DNA from: Ruminococcus sp. FC2018
GTDB lineage: Bacteria; Bacillota; Clostridia; Oscillospirales; Ruminococcaceae
Direction: 5' to 3'
Assembly (NCBI RefSeq): GCF_000621805.1
Contig: NZ_JHXH01000001.1
Span: 1-64,000 of the forward strand
Length of the DNA: 64,000 bases
How positions within the stretch are numbered: the stretch's first letter is position 1; each line of letters begins with the position of its first letter. The notes under the pieces are model-generated. The model did no database searches, was not told the origin of the DNA, and saw nothing but the letters and a program-made list of their open reading frames with translations. This document shows positions 41,208-50,552 of this stretch, piece after piece. The position numbers were made by a program, and so were the translations under genes.

Positions 41208-42167
41208 ATGGCAGAATTATTCAGCGTAAAGGTAAAGGATATTGTTGACCAGCTCAACTGCGAAATGCTTTATTCCCCCGAAAATCTGGACGATATTACT
41301 GTTACGGAGAACGACTGCAACAGACCGGGCTTGCAGCTTATGGGATTTTACGAGTATTTCAACGCAGAACGTGTGCAGATCTGCGGAAATATGGAATTTG
41401 CCTACCTTGCATCCCTTGACGAGCACACAAGATACCAGCGCATTGATGCGCTTTTTGCCACTAAGATACCACTTTTCGTTGTGGCAAGAGGTCACGAGCT
41501 TTATCCCGAGATGATGGAGATAGCAAAAAATTATCAGGTCCCCATCGCAAGGACGCCTGCCAGCACAACTGCGTTCATCGCCGCACTTATAGGATATCTG
41601 AACGTTGAGCTTGCCCCGAGAATAACCCGTCACGGCGTGCTTATCGAGGTTTACGGTGAGGGACTGCTTATCGTGGGCGAAAGCGGCGTCGGTAAGAGCG
41701 AAACTGCCATTGAGCTTGTAAAGCGTGGTCACAGACTGGTGGCTGACGATGCGGTGGAGATAAGAAAAACCTCCAGCAAGACTCTGGTGGGAACATCTCC
41801 CGATAATATAAGGCACTTTCTGGAGCTTCGTGGTATAGGCATAATCAACACCAGAAGGCTGTTTGGTATGGGTGCCATCAAGGTCAGCGAGAAAATTGAC
41901 CTAATTGTTGAGCTTGAGCCATGGGACAGCACAAAGATCTACGACAGAATGGGCGTTGACAACGAGTACACGTCTATCCTTGGGGTCAAGGTGCCCAGTC
42001 TTACAATTCCTATCAAGCCCGGGCGTAACCTTGCGGTAATTCTCGAGGTCGCAGCTATGAACAACAGACAGAAGAAAATGGGTTATAATGCTGCTGCCGA
42101 GCTGCTTGAAAACCTTGGTCTGCAAATGGACAAGAAGGACAAGGTAAAGAGCTGGGATAATTTCTAA
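41208..42167 (+). CDS. hprK: HPr kinase/phosphorylase
   Basis: HprK phosphorylates Ser46 of HPr and removes that phosphate, setting carbon catabolite control. The 319-residue protein has an N-terminal domain (ENDCNRPGLQLMGF) and the kinase domain with Walker A GESGVGKSETAIELVKRGH (about 157-175), DDAVEIRK, the HprK signature ELRGIGIINTRRLFGMGAI, and IPIKPGRNLAVILEVAAMNNR. The better start is ATG 41208, 9 nt after AAGGA; ATG 41199 abuts that site. Confidence 0.96.
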   Translation: MAELFSVKVKDIVDQLNCEMLYSPENLDDITVTENDCNRPGLQLMGFYEYFNAERVQICGNMEFAYLASLDEHTRYQRIDALFATKIPLFVVARGHELYPEMMEIAKNYQVPIARTPASTTAFIAALIGYLNVELAPRITRHGVLIEVYGEGLLIVGESGVGKSETAIELVKRGHRLVADDAVEIRKTSSKTLVGTSPDNIRHFLELRGIGIINTRRLFGMGAIKVSEKIDLIVELEPWDSTKIYDRMGVDNEYTSILGVKVPSLTIPIKPGRNLAVILEVAAMNNRQKKMGYNAAAELLENLGLQMDKKDKVKSWDNF

Positions 42168-42231
42168 CAGCCCGATATTTTGTAATTAATTTTTTAGTGT
42201 ACGTTTTATTGTACAAATGGAGATGAAGTCT

Positions 42232-42957
42232 TTGAACATAATCGGTGATATGCACACCCACACCATTGCATCGACTCATGCATATTCCACCATAACCGAG
42301 AACTGCCGCTGCGCAGCGGAAAAGGGCATAAAAATAGTTGCCATGACGGATCACTATGGGGATATGCCGGATTCACCGCATTTGTGGCACTTTGTAAATA
42401 TGAAGATACTACCCCGGACAATATGCGGCGTTACGGTATTGAAAGGCGTTGAGGCGAATATAATAAACGATGAGGGCGAGCTTGATATGCCAAGACAAAC
42501 TCTGGACAGCCTGGAGTGGGTGGTGGCGTCCATGCACAGGCAGGTGTATAAACCGACGACGCAGGGAAACCATACAAGGGCTTATCTTAATGTTGCAAAA
42601 GACCCGAAAGTCGACGTTATCGGGCATTGTACCACAGACTTTTTCCCAATAGATTTTGAAAAATGCATAAAGGCATTTAAAGAGTATGACAAGCTGGTGG
42701 AGATAAACGAAAGCTCCATTCTTTATAAGAAAGGCTCAAGGAAGAATACCTATGAGGTGCTTAGGCTGTGCAGGAAATATGAAGTGCCTGTGGTGCTGGA
42801 TTCGGACGGTCATTTCTGCGAGCTTATCGGCGTTGTGCCAAACGCCCTGGAAATAGTCAGCGAGGTCGGTTTCCCTCAGGAGCTTGTGGTCAATGCAGAC
42901 CTTGACAGACTTAAAGAATACATATGCCGTCATCACCCGGAGTCAGGTATACTTTGA
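42232..42957 (+). CDS. PHP-domain phosphoesterase (YcdX-like)
   Basis: A protein of about 241 residues with the PHP metal-binding layout: GDMHTHTIASTHAYST, MTDHYGDMP, GVEANII, ASMHRQVY, VIGHC and LDSDGHFCE. This is the pattern of the YcdX family of trinuclear zinc phosphoesterases. The TTG at 42232 fits GGAG 9 nt upstream and puts DMHTHT near the N-terminus, as in relatives; ATG at 42217 or 42223 would add up to five residues but lacks spacing. It lies between hprK and murB. The substrate is unknown. Confidence 0.88.
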   Translation: MNIIGDMHTHTIASTHAYSTITENCRCAAEKGIKIVAMTDHYGDMPDSPHLWHFVNMKILPRTICGVTVLKGVEANIINDEGELDMPRQTLDSLEWVVASMHRQVYKPTTQGNHTRAYLNVAKDPKVDVIGHCTTDFFPIDFEKCIKAFKEYDKLVEINESSILYKKGSRKNTYEVLRLCRKYEVPVVLDSDGHFCELIGVVPNALEIVSEVGFPQELVVNADLDRLKEYICRHHPESGIL

Positions 42958-42976
42958 GAAAGGGGAGTCCAAAAAA

Positions 42977-43912
42977 ATGGACAATTCCAACAATGTGAAT
43001 GCTTTGCTGAACACCGCAAAGGAGTGCGGATGTGACGTTGCGCTAAACGAACCGCTGAGTGCACACACCACCTTTAAGATAGGCGGCTGCTGTACGGCTA
43101 TGATAAATATAAATTCCGCACAGAGCCTAAAAAATCTTATTGACATTGCAAGGCAGCAGTCGCTGCGTTATTTCGTCCTTGGCAAGGGGTCAAATGTGCT
43201 TTTTGACGACAAGGGCTTTGACGGGGTGATATTTCATATAGGGACAGGGTTTGATGAGCTTGAGCTTGTGGGAGAGCGTACTGTCAGAGTGCAGGCAGGG
43301 TGCAGTCTTATGAAGCTGTGCAGATTTGCCCTTGACAATTCACTTACTGGTCTGGAGTTTGCCTACGGTATACCCGGCACGGTGGGAGGCGGCGTTTTTA
43401 TGAACGCAGGAGCCTACGGAGGAGAGATAAAGGACGTGCTGAAAAGCTGCACTGTGGTCACTGCGGAAGGTGAGATAAAGGAGCTGGAGGCTTCACAGCT
43501 TGAGCTTTCGTACAGGCACAGTGCGCTTATGCAAAGCGGAGATGTGGTTTGTGAGGCTGTGTTCGAGCTTGAAAAGGGTGACAAGAACGATATAGAGAAC
43601 AAAATGAACGAGCTTATGGGCAGGCGAAAGGAGAAACAGCCCCTTGACTACCCTAATGCAGGCTCGACCTTTAAACGCCCCGAGGGATTTTTTGCCGGCA
43701 AGCTTATTCAGGACTGTGGTCTGAGAGGCTTTACCGTGGGAGGGGCAAAGGTGTCGGATAAGCACTGCGGATTTGTGATAAACGAAAATAATGCAACGTC
43801 ATCCGATGTTGTTTCACTTATAGAACAAGTACAAAAAATTGTACAGAAAGAAACTGGTCAGTTCCTTGAATGTGAGGTAAGGATCGTTCCGTACAAGGTA
43901 GAAAAGAGGTAA
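42977..43912 (+). CDS. murB: UDP-N-acetylenolpyruvoylglucosamine reductase
   Basis: MurB reduces UDP-GlcNAc-enolpyruvate to UDP-MurNAc with FAD and NADPH. The 311-residue protein has the FAD-binding blocks HTTFKIGG, FVLGKGSNVLFDD, GIPGTVGGGVFMNAGAYGGEI, ELSYRHSALM, PNAGSTFKRPEGFFAGKLI with the catalytic Ser, and the C-terminal GFVINENNATSSDVV. It belongs to the type II (Gram-positive) form. ATG 42977 follows AGGGGAG at 9 nt. It begins the run murB-rapZ-whiA-dnaE. Confidence 0.96.
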   Translation: MDNSNNVNALLNTAKECGCDVALNEPLSAHTTFKIGGCCTAMININSAQSLKNLIDIARQQSLRYFVLGKGSNVLFDDKGFDGVIFHIGTGFDELELVGERTVRVQAGCSLMKLCRFALDNSLTGLEFAYGIPGTVGGGVFMNAGAYGGEIKDVLKSCTVVTAEGEIKELEASQLELSYRHSALMQSGDVVCEAVFELEKGDKNDIENKMNELMGRRKEKQPLDYPNAGSTFKRPEGFFAGKLIQDCGLRGFTVGGAKVSDKHCGFVINENNATSSDVVSLIEQVQKIVQKETGQFLECEVRIVPYKVEKR

Positions 43913-43915
43913 AAA

Positions 43916-44773
43916 ATGCAGTTCGTAATAATAACAGGTATGTCCGGTTCGGGAAAGTCAAGCTGTGTCGACGTGCTTGAGGATATGGGATATTACTGTA
44001 TAGACAATATGCCACCGGAGCTTATAGGAAAGTTTGTTGACATCTGCAACCAGTCGGACGGAAAGATAGACAAGGTGGCTTTTGTTATCGACATCCGAAG
44101 CGGAGAGCTGTTTTTAAAGCTCAAGGACACCCTTACACTTTTGAAGGAAGAGGACGTGGGGTTGAAAATAGTTTTCCTTGACTGCTCGGACGATGTGATA
44201 ATAACAAGATATAAGGAAACCAGAAGAAAGCATCCTCTGGACGAGGTGTCCTTTGGTAATATCCGCAAGGCTATCCAAACAGAGCGTGAGATACTTGTGC
44301 CCATAAAAGCCATGGCGGATTACTACATAGATACCACCAATACCTCCGCAGGGGAGTTCCGTGAGAGAATGAGGGGCTTTTTCGATGAAAACAGCGATTA
44401 TATGCACATTGATGTGCGCTCCTTCGGTTTTAAATTCGGACATATGCCCGAGGCGGACCTGGTGTTTGACGTAAGGTGCCTGCCTAACCCATTCTATATC
44501 CCGGAGCTTAAAAATCTCACGGGTCTGAACCCTGAGGTTTTTACCTATGTTATGAAGTTTGAGCAGTCAAAAAGGCTGCTGGATAAGCTGTGTAATCTTA
44601 TAGATTTTCTTATCCCTCTGTATGAAAAAGAGGGCAAGGCGCAGTTGGTCATAGCTTTCGGCTGTACAGGCGGCAAGCACAGGAGCGTTACCCTGGCAGA
44701 GGCACTTGCACAGCATCTGCGTGATAAGAACCTGAAAATAAGGATACAGCACAGAGATATAGATAAACGATAG
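43916..44773 (+). CDS. rapZ: RapZ/YvcJ-family nucleotide-binding protein
   Basis: A 285-residue P-loop protein: Walker A ITGMSGSGKSSCVDVLEDMGYYCIDNMP at the N-terminus, FLDCSDDVIITRYKETRRKHPL, and the C-terminal RNA-binding-type region FGFKFGHMPEADLVFDVRCLPNPF and IAFGCTGGKHRSVTLAEAL. In E. coli RapZ steers decay of GlmZ RNA; in Gram-positive bacteria the homologue YvcJ is linked to cell-wall precursor control and competence. It lies 3 bp after murB and 12 bp before whiA, the order conserved in Firmicutes. Confidence 0.95.
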   Translation: MQFVIITGMSGSGKSSCVDVLEDMGYYCIDNMPPELIGKFVDICNQSDGKIDKVAFVIDIRSGELFLKLKDTLTLLKEEDVGLKIVFLDCSDDVIITRYKETRRKHPLDEVSFGNIRKAIQTEREILVPIKAMADYYIDTTNTSAGEFRERMRGFFDENSDYMHIDVRSFGFKFGHMPEADLVFDVRCLPNPFYIPELKNLTGLNPEVFTYVMKFEQSKRLLDKLCNLIDFLIPLYEKEGKAQLVIAFGCTGGKHRSVTLAEALAQHLRDKNLKIRIQHRDIDKR

Positions 44774-44785
44774 GATTGAGATAGC

Positions 44786-45715
44786 TTGGAAGAACATTCC
44801 TTTTCATACAGAGCGAAAAATGAGATAATACAGCGCATTAACTCACGGGACAAGGCAGATGCCTGTCTTATGGGTGTGCTTTTGTGCGCCAATTCTCTCA
44901 ACGACGGGGAGATAACGGTGCTCACAGAGAATAAGCTGCTCAGGGACTTTTTTGTGCTCAACGTGAACAGGATACTGGAATGCGACGACGGCGTGGAGGT
45001 AAACGAGATACAGCGCAAACATTCTGCGGTGCTGTATGACCTTTGCATACCCAGAGCGCAGGACAGGCTTTTTATCCTTGACTATTTCCAGCTTGACGAG
45101 AGCCGTGGAATGAGCAGGGATGACCTGCCAAAGGCAAAGTATTACCCGTATGTTGTGGGGGGGATATTTCTTGCCTGCGGAAGCGTGAACAACCCTGAAA
45201 AGAAGTACCATATGGAGTTCGTGATGCCAAGTCTGGAGCTTTGTAATTCTCTGGGGCTGCTGCTTATAGACAACTATGGCATTGTCCCCAAACACGTTGA
45301 AAGAAAACACTATCAGATAGTTTATATAAAAGACTCAGAAAACATCATCGATATTCTCACAATGATGGGTGCTCAGATGGCATCGCTGGAGATAATGAAC
45401 GTGAAGATGATGAAAGACGTTAAGAACAAGATAAACCGTTCCATGAACTGCGATAATGCAAATATCGACAAGGCTTTGGGTGCGGCGGAAAGACAGATAA
45501 ATGATATTGAGCTTATCGACTCTACCATGGGGCTTGACAGCCTGCCGGACACCCTCAGGGATATTGCAAGGATAAGATACGATAATATTGATTTTACGCT
45601 GAAAGAGCTTGGAGCCGCCATGGAGCCCCCCATATCCCGTTCAGGGGCGAACCACCGTATGCAGAAAATAGCCGAGATAGCTGAAAATATACGAAAGGAA
45701 AAGGCAAAAAGGTGA
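44786..45715 (+). CDS. whiA: WhiA, DNA-binding regulator
   Basis: A 309-residue protein with an N-terminal degenerate LAGLIDADG homing-endonuclease fold (CLMGVLLCANSLNDGEITVL, VGGIFLACGSVNNPEKKYHMEF) and a C-terminal helix-turn-helix (FTLKELGAAMEPPISRSGANHRMQKI). WhiA affects cell division and chromosome segregation in Firmicutes and sporulation in actinomycetes. The start is TTG at 44786. The stop overlaps the dnaE start by 4 bp (GTGA). Confidence 0.95.
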   Translation: MEEHSFSYRAKNEIIQRINSRDKADACLMGVLLCANSLNDGEITVLTENKLLRDFFVLNVNRILECDDGVEVNEIQRKHSAVLYDLCIPRAQDRLFILDYFQLDESRGMSRDDLPKAKYYPYVVGGIFLACGSVNNPEKKYHMEFVMPSLELCNSLGLLLIDNYGIVPKHVERKHYQIVYIKDSENIIDILTMMGAQMASLEIMNVKMMKDVKNKINRSMNCDNANIDKALGAAERQINDIELIDSTMGLDSLPDTLRDIARIRYDNIDFTLKELGAAMEPPISRSGANHRMQKIAEIAENIRKEKAKR

Positions 45716-48700
45716 TTGATTTCGTTCATTTGCACCTGCACAGCGAGTATTCGCTCCTTGACGGTGCCTGCCGTCTGGGAGAGCTTGTTGACACAGTCAG
45801 ACAGCTGGGGCAGACAAGCTGTGCGGTCACAGACCACGGTAATATGTTTGCTGCGGTGGAGTTTTACAACGCCTGCAAGGCAAAGGGCGTAAAGCCGATC
45901 ATAGGCTGCGAAATGTATGTTGCACCACGCACACGCTTTGACAAGGTGAACCGGATAGATTCCTCGCCTTACCATCTTGTGCTTTTGTGCAAAGACCGGC
46001 AGGGCTACCGCAACCTTATAAAGCTTGTTTCCCTTTCGTATACCGAGGGCTTTTACAATAAGCCAAGAGTTGATGAACAGCTGCTCGAAAAATACAGCAA
46101 GGGGCTTGTCTGCCTTTCTGCCTGCCTGGCAGGGGAGATACCAAGAAAGCTGCTGAATGGTGACTTTGAAGGCGCAAAGCAGACTGCTTTGAGATATAAC
46201 GGTATCTTTGGTCAGGGAAACTATTTCCTTGAGCTGCAGGATCACGGCATAGAGGACCAGAAAAGTTTGATCCCAATTCTGGCAAGACTTTCCCGTGAAA
46301 CAGGGATCCCTCTTGTTGCCACCAACGACTGTCACTATCTTAAAAGAGAGGATGCCAAGGCGCAAAAGGTGCTGGTGTGCATTTCCACAGGTACCACTCT
46401 TGACGACCCCAATAAGCTTGAGTTTCCCACAGAGGAGTTTTATGTCAAAAGCGGCGATGAAATGATGCAGCTTTTTGCAAAATACCCCGAGGCAATAGAG
46501 AATACCGTTAAGATCGCACAAATGTGCAATGTGGAATTTGAGTTTGGAAAAACCAAGCTGCCCTATTTCCATATCGACGGAGTGGAGGATAACGAAAAAT
46601 TCCTGCGTGATATGTGCCGCAAGGGGCTTGAAAAGCGTTACGAGAATCCCACACAGGAGGCTCGGGAGCGGCTGGAATATGAGCTTGACGTTATCACAAA
46701 AATGGGCTACACCGACTACTACCTCATAGTCTGGGATTTTATAAACTATGCCAAGACCCACGGCATACCCGTAGGCTGCGGCAGAGGCTCAGGAGCAGGC
46801 AGCCTGTGCGCCTACTGTATAGGTATTACAGGCATCGACCCGCTGAGATACAATCTTCTGTTTGAGAGATTTCTTAACCCCGAAAGGGTATCTATGCCCG
46901 ACTTTGACGTTGACTTTTGCATGGAGGGCAGACAAAGGGTAATCGACTATGTTATAAGCAAGTATGGTGAGGACCACGTTGCACAGATAGCTACCTTCGG
47001 TACCCTTGCGGCAAAGCAGGCGGTGAGAGATGTGGCAAGGGTTATGGGACTTTCCTACCAGACCGGGGATATGGTTTCAAAAGCCGTGCCAAGAGGACTT
47101 TTGCTCTCGGAGTCTGTAAAAAGAGTGCCCGAGCTTGCGAAAATGTATAACGGCGACCCTAAGATAAAGGAGCTTATCGACACAGCCATTAAAGTCGAGG
47201 GTATGCCAAGGAACGTTTCTACCCATGCAGCAGGCGTTGTCATAACAAAAGAACCTGTGGACTATTATGTTCCCGTCTATGCCCGTGACGGTCAGGTGTC
47301 AACACAGTACACTATGACCATTCTGGAACGCCTGGGACTATTAAAGATAGACTTTCTGGGGCTTCGCAACCTTACTATAATAAACCATTGTGTCCGGCAG
47401 GTCAGAAAGCAGATCCCTGATTTTGATATCAACAATATCCCCCTTGATGACAAGGCGGTGTACGAAATGCTTTCCCAGGGCAGAACAGAAGGCGTTTTCC
47501 AGTTTGAAAGCGCAGGCATGACTGCCACGATAACAAAACTTCGACCCACAGGGATAGAGGATCTGATTGCGGTGATCTCCCTTTACCGCCCCGGTCCTAT
47601 GGATTCCATACCCACATATATACGCAACCGCCACGACCCTGAGCTTGTAAGCTATAAGCACCCGCTTTTGAAGAACATTCTTGATGTGACCTACGGCTGT
47701 ATAGTCTATCAGGAGCAGGTAATGCAGATATTCCGTGTGCTTGCAGGTTATTCCTACGGCAGAGCGGATATTGTCCGCAGAGCTATGGCAAAGAAAAAAG
47801 CTGCGGTGCTGGAGGCTGAAAGAAAAGCGTTTATCTACGGCGAGGAAGGTCAGTGTGTTGGTGCGGTGGCAAACGGCGTTGACGAAAAGACCGCAAACGA
47901 GATATTTGACGAAATGACCTCTTTTGCCAGCTACGCATTTAACAAATCCCATGCTGCGGCGTATGCTACGATCTCATACCAGACAGCATATCTTAAATGT
48001 CATTTTTACAAGGAGTATATGGCTGCGCTTATGACAAATGCTCTGCTTGATTCCACCGAAAAGCTCTTTGGGTATATTACAAGCGTGAGCAGAAACGGTG
48101 TCAGAGTGCTTAATATAGATATCAACAAAAGCGAAAGAGGCTTTGTGGCACAGCCCGATGGCATACGTTTTGCACTGCTTGCAGTGAAAAGCCTGGGCGA
48201 AAACGCAATAGCCGGCATTATCTCAGAACGTGAAAAAAACGGCGAGTTCAGATCTCTGTGGGATTTTTGCAGCCGTGTAAGCGGCAGAGATATAAACACC
48301 CGAACCGTTGAGGCTCTGATAAAAAGCGGCGCATTTGACTGTTTCCCCAATAACCGCCGTGAGATGCTTGATTTCTGTGGTGATATGATGTCCGAGGCAG
48401 CCCATAGCCGTGAAACAAATCTTGAAGGACAGCTGGACTTTTTCGGAATGACCGAGCAAAACGGCTCCTCCGGCTTTGAAATGACAATACCGCCGCTGGA
48501 GGAGTTTTCCCGAGCACAGCTGCTTGAATATGAGCATGAGGCACTTGGAATGTATCTCTCGGGTCACCCGTGCGATGACTTTGCTGCCTTTGCAAAGGCG
48601 GACAAGTGCGTTACTACCCTTGAGATGATCTCTCACCACGAACAGACCGAGGGTGCCGATGAGGGACAGCAGGTAAAGCTGGTGGCAATGGTGATCTCCA

Positions 48701-49173
48701 AAAAGGAGCTTAAAACACGAAAAGGGGATATGATGTGTTTTGTGCAGCTGGAGGACAGGTTCTCTTGTGTTGAGATAGTGGTCTTCCCCGAGCTTTATGC
48801 TTCAAGCTCAGCTCTGCTGCAAAAGGGAATGATAGTCCATGTAAGCGGAAAAGTATCAGGCAGGGAGGATGAAAATCCGAAAATACTTGCCGAAAAAATA
48901 GTAAGCGCAGAAAGCTTTGAGAAAAGCTGTCTTCACCGTGACCTTTGCCTTCGTCTCAGCTTAGCGGATAAGGATAAGCAGGATGAGGTAAAAAGGATAA
49001 TACAGGGATTTGAGGGCGGCGAAAACGACAGCAGGCTGATACTGTATTTTTCCGATGTGCGCAAAAAGATAATGCTGAAGGATACTCCCACGGTACGCAT
49101 GGATAAGCAGCTTCTTGAAAAGCTTTCCGGGCTTCTGGGAGAGGAAAATGTTGCCTTTATGCAGCGCAAATAA
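45712..49173 (+). CDS. dnaE: DNA polymerase III alpha subunit (DnaE)
   Basis: A 1153-residue replicative polymerase of the DnaE type, probably used for primer extension on the lagging strand next to a PolC elsewhere. The N-terminal PHP domain begins VHLHLHSEYSLLDGACRL; the palm has GCGRGSGAGSLCAYCIGI and the catalytic PDFDVDFCMEGR (Asp pair at about 396-398); FQFESAGM, LYRPGPMDSIP and FNKSHAAAYA follow; a helix-hairpin-helix region and an OB fold (VKLVAMVISKKELKTRKGDMMCFVQLED) close it. The start is GTG, overlapping whiA. Confidence 0.96.
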   Translation: MIDFVHLHLHSEYSLLDGACRLGELVDTVRQLGQTSCAVTDHGNMFAAVEFYNACKAKGVKPIIGCEMYVAPRTRFDKVNRIDSSPYHLVLLCKDRQGYRNLIKLVSLSYTEGFYNKPRVDEQLLEKYSKGLVCLSACLAGEIPRKLLNGDFEGAKQTALRYNGIFGQGNYFLELQDHGIEDQKSLIPILARLSRETGIPLVATNDCHYLKREDAKAQKVLVCISTGTTLDDPNKLEFPTEEFYVKSGDEMMQLFAKYPEAIENTVKIAQMCNVEFEFGKTKLPYFHIDGVEDNEKFLRDMCRKGLEKRYENPTQEARERLEYELDVITKMGYTDYYLIVWDFINYAKTHGIPVGCGRGSGAGSLCAYCIGITGIDPLRYNLLFERFLNPERVSMPDFDVDFCMEGRQRVIDYVISKYGEDHVAQIATFGTLAAKQAVRDVARVMGLSYQTGDMVSKAVPRGLLLSESVKRVPELAKMYNGDPKIKELIDTAIKVEGMPRNVSTHAAGVVITKEPVDYYVPVYARDGQVSTQYTMTILERLGLLKIDFLGLRNLTIINHCVRQVRKQIPDFDINNIPLDDKAVYEMLSQGRTEGVFQFESAGMTATITKLRPTGIEDLIAVISLYRPGPMDSIPTYIRNRHDPELVSYKHPLLKNILDVTYGCIVYQEQVMQIFRVLAGYSYGRADIVRRAMAKKKAAVLEAERKAFIYGEEGQCVGAVANGVDEKTANEIFDEMTSFASYAFNKSHAAAYATISYQTAYLKCHFYKEYMAALMTNALLDSTEKLFGYITSVSRNGVRVLNIDINKSERGFVAQPDGIRFALLAVKSLGENAIAGIISEREKNGEFRSLWDFCSRVSGRDINTRTVEALIKSGAFDCFPNNRREMLDFCGDMMSEAAHSRETNLEGQLDFFGMTEQNGSSGFEMTIPPLEEFSRAQLLEYEHEALGMYLSGHPCDDFAAFAKADKCVTTLEMISHHEQTEGADEGQQVKLVAMVISKKELKTRKGDMMCFVQLEDRFSCVEIVVFPELYASSSALLQKGMIVHVSGKVSGREDENPKILAEKIVSAESFEKSCLHRDLCLRLSLADKDKQDEVKRIIQGFEGGENDSRLILYFSDVRKKIMLKDTPTVRMDKQLLEKLSGLLGEENVAFMQRK

Positions 49174-49191
49174 AAAATATCCGCAAAGCTA

Positions 49192-49220
49192 TGGAAATAC
49201 CCGGGCAAATGTGGTAAAAT
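49192..49220 (+). promoter_or_regulatory. Possible promoter of yfmF
   Basis: TGGAAA (49192-49197), 17-bp spacer, TAAAAT (49215-49220). It is weak, but it is the only candidate in the 101-base gap. Confidence 0.4.
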
Positions 49221-49274
49221 ATAATCACGACTTATGTCCGTTATTGAAAAGATCTGTAAAATAGGAGGAATGAA

Positions 49275-50552
49275 ATGCCTATTTCATATAAAAGAACCGA
49301 GGTGGGAGAGGGGATAGCACTTACGGAGATCACCGACCCTAAGTTCAAGTCAAACCTGATAAGTGTCTCCTTCGTTACCCCCACAGATGCACACAACGCC
49401 CCGATGAACACACTGGTCATGGAGCTTCTTGCATCGTCAAATGCTAAACTTAAAACACTTGCCGAGCTCACAGGGGAGCTTGCCTACCTTTACGGTGCGA
49501 CCTTGTCCTCAAAGTCAAGGCGCATAGGCGATTGCCAGGAGAACGGCTTGTGTATTGAGTATATATGCGATGATTATACTATCGGTCACGAGGTTATATC
49601 CACAAGGGCGGTTGAGCTGCTGCTGGACTGTATTTTCAAGCCACTGCTCGAGGACGGAGTGTTCAGCGAAAGATATGTAAGTATGCGCAAAAAGGAGCTT
49701 GAGGACAACATCAATGCAGAGCTTAACGACAAGTTCGGTTACTCCATGCGCAAGGCAAAGGAGATAATCTATAAAGATGAGCCTGCCTGTGTCTCGCTGC
49801 TGGGAACTGTGGAAAACGCAAGGACCATAACCTCGCAGCAGCTTACAGACAGATATTATCAGCTTCTGGAAACATCACAGATAGAGATAGTTATGTGCGG
49901 CAGAGACTTTGAAAGGGTAAAACCTGTTATAACACAGGCTTTCTCGGAGCTTGAACGAAACGGCTATGTGGCTGTGGACTATAAGGCATTGTCGCCAATA
50001 AAACAGGATACTGCATATGAGCGCCAGACACAGGACGTTAACCAGAGCAAGATGATAATGGCGTTTAAAAGCGACTATGAGGATATCTATGTTACAAAGG
50101 TATTTGCGGCTCTGCTTGGAGGAACACCCTTTTCAAAGCTGTTTTCAAACGTAAGGGAGAAAATGTCCCTGTGTTATTACTGCTCGGCTGCGTATTCGGA
50201 TATCAAGGGTACACTTATGGTGTCAAGCGGCGTGGCAAAAAAGGATATTGAAAAGGCAGAGGAAGCTATCCTTATGCAGCTTGAAGCTGTAAAGAACGGA
50301 GAGTTTACCGGTCAGGAGCTTGAACATACAAAAATATATCTGTGTACAGGCTTTAAATCCAACAACGATTCTATCTATCGCATGGCAGAGTATTATATCG
50401 CCCAGAACACAAGGAACACATCCTATTCTCCCGAGCAGGTGTGTGATATATTCATGGGAGTGACCCGGCAGCAGGTAATAGACTGTGCAAAGTCATTTGT
50501 ATATGATACCTTTTATGTTATGGAGCCTGAGGAGGTAACGGGGGATGAATAA
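49275..50552 (+). CDS. yfmF: M16-family peptidase-like protein, inactive YfmF type
   Basis: A 425-residue protein of the pitrilysin (M16) fold. The HxxEH zinc motif is missing: the matching region reads APMNTLVMELLAS. The C-terminal half (KMIMAFKSDYEDIYVTKVFAALLGGTPFSKLFSNVREKMSLCYYC) is typical of M16 partner subunits. It precedes an active M16 gene with an 8-bp overlap, as in B. subtilis yfmF-yfmH, where both were linked to 5-aminopentanol modification of EF-P. The active enzyme probably works as a heterodimer with this subunit. Confidence 0.88.
   Translation: MPISYKRTEVGEGIALTEITDPKFKSNLISVSFVTPTDAHNAPMNTLVMELLASSNAKLKTLAELTGELAYLYGATLSSKSRRIGDCQENGLCIEYICDDYTIGHEVISTRAVELLLDCIFKPLLEDGVFSERYVSMRKKELEDNINAELNDKFGYSMRKAKEIIYKDEPACVSLLGTVENARTITSQQLTDRYYQLLETSQIEIVMCGRDFERVKPVITQAFSELERNGYVAVDYKALSPIKQDTAYERQTQDVNQSKMIMAFKSDYEDIYVTKVFAALLGGTPFSKLFSNVREKMSLCYYCSAAYSDIKGTLMVSSGVAKKDIEKAEEAILMQLEAVKNGEFTGQELEHTKIYLCTGFKSNNDSIYRMAEYYIAQNTRNTSYSPEQVCDIFMGVTRQQVIDCAKSFVYDTFYVMEPEEVTGDE

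Noticed and set aside
45373-46761. Minus-strand open frame of about 460 codons across whiA and dnaE
   Set aside because: It lies opposite two conserved genes and has no recognisable domain.
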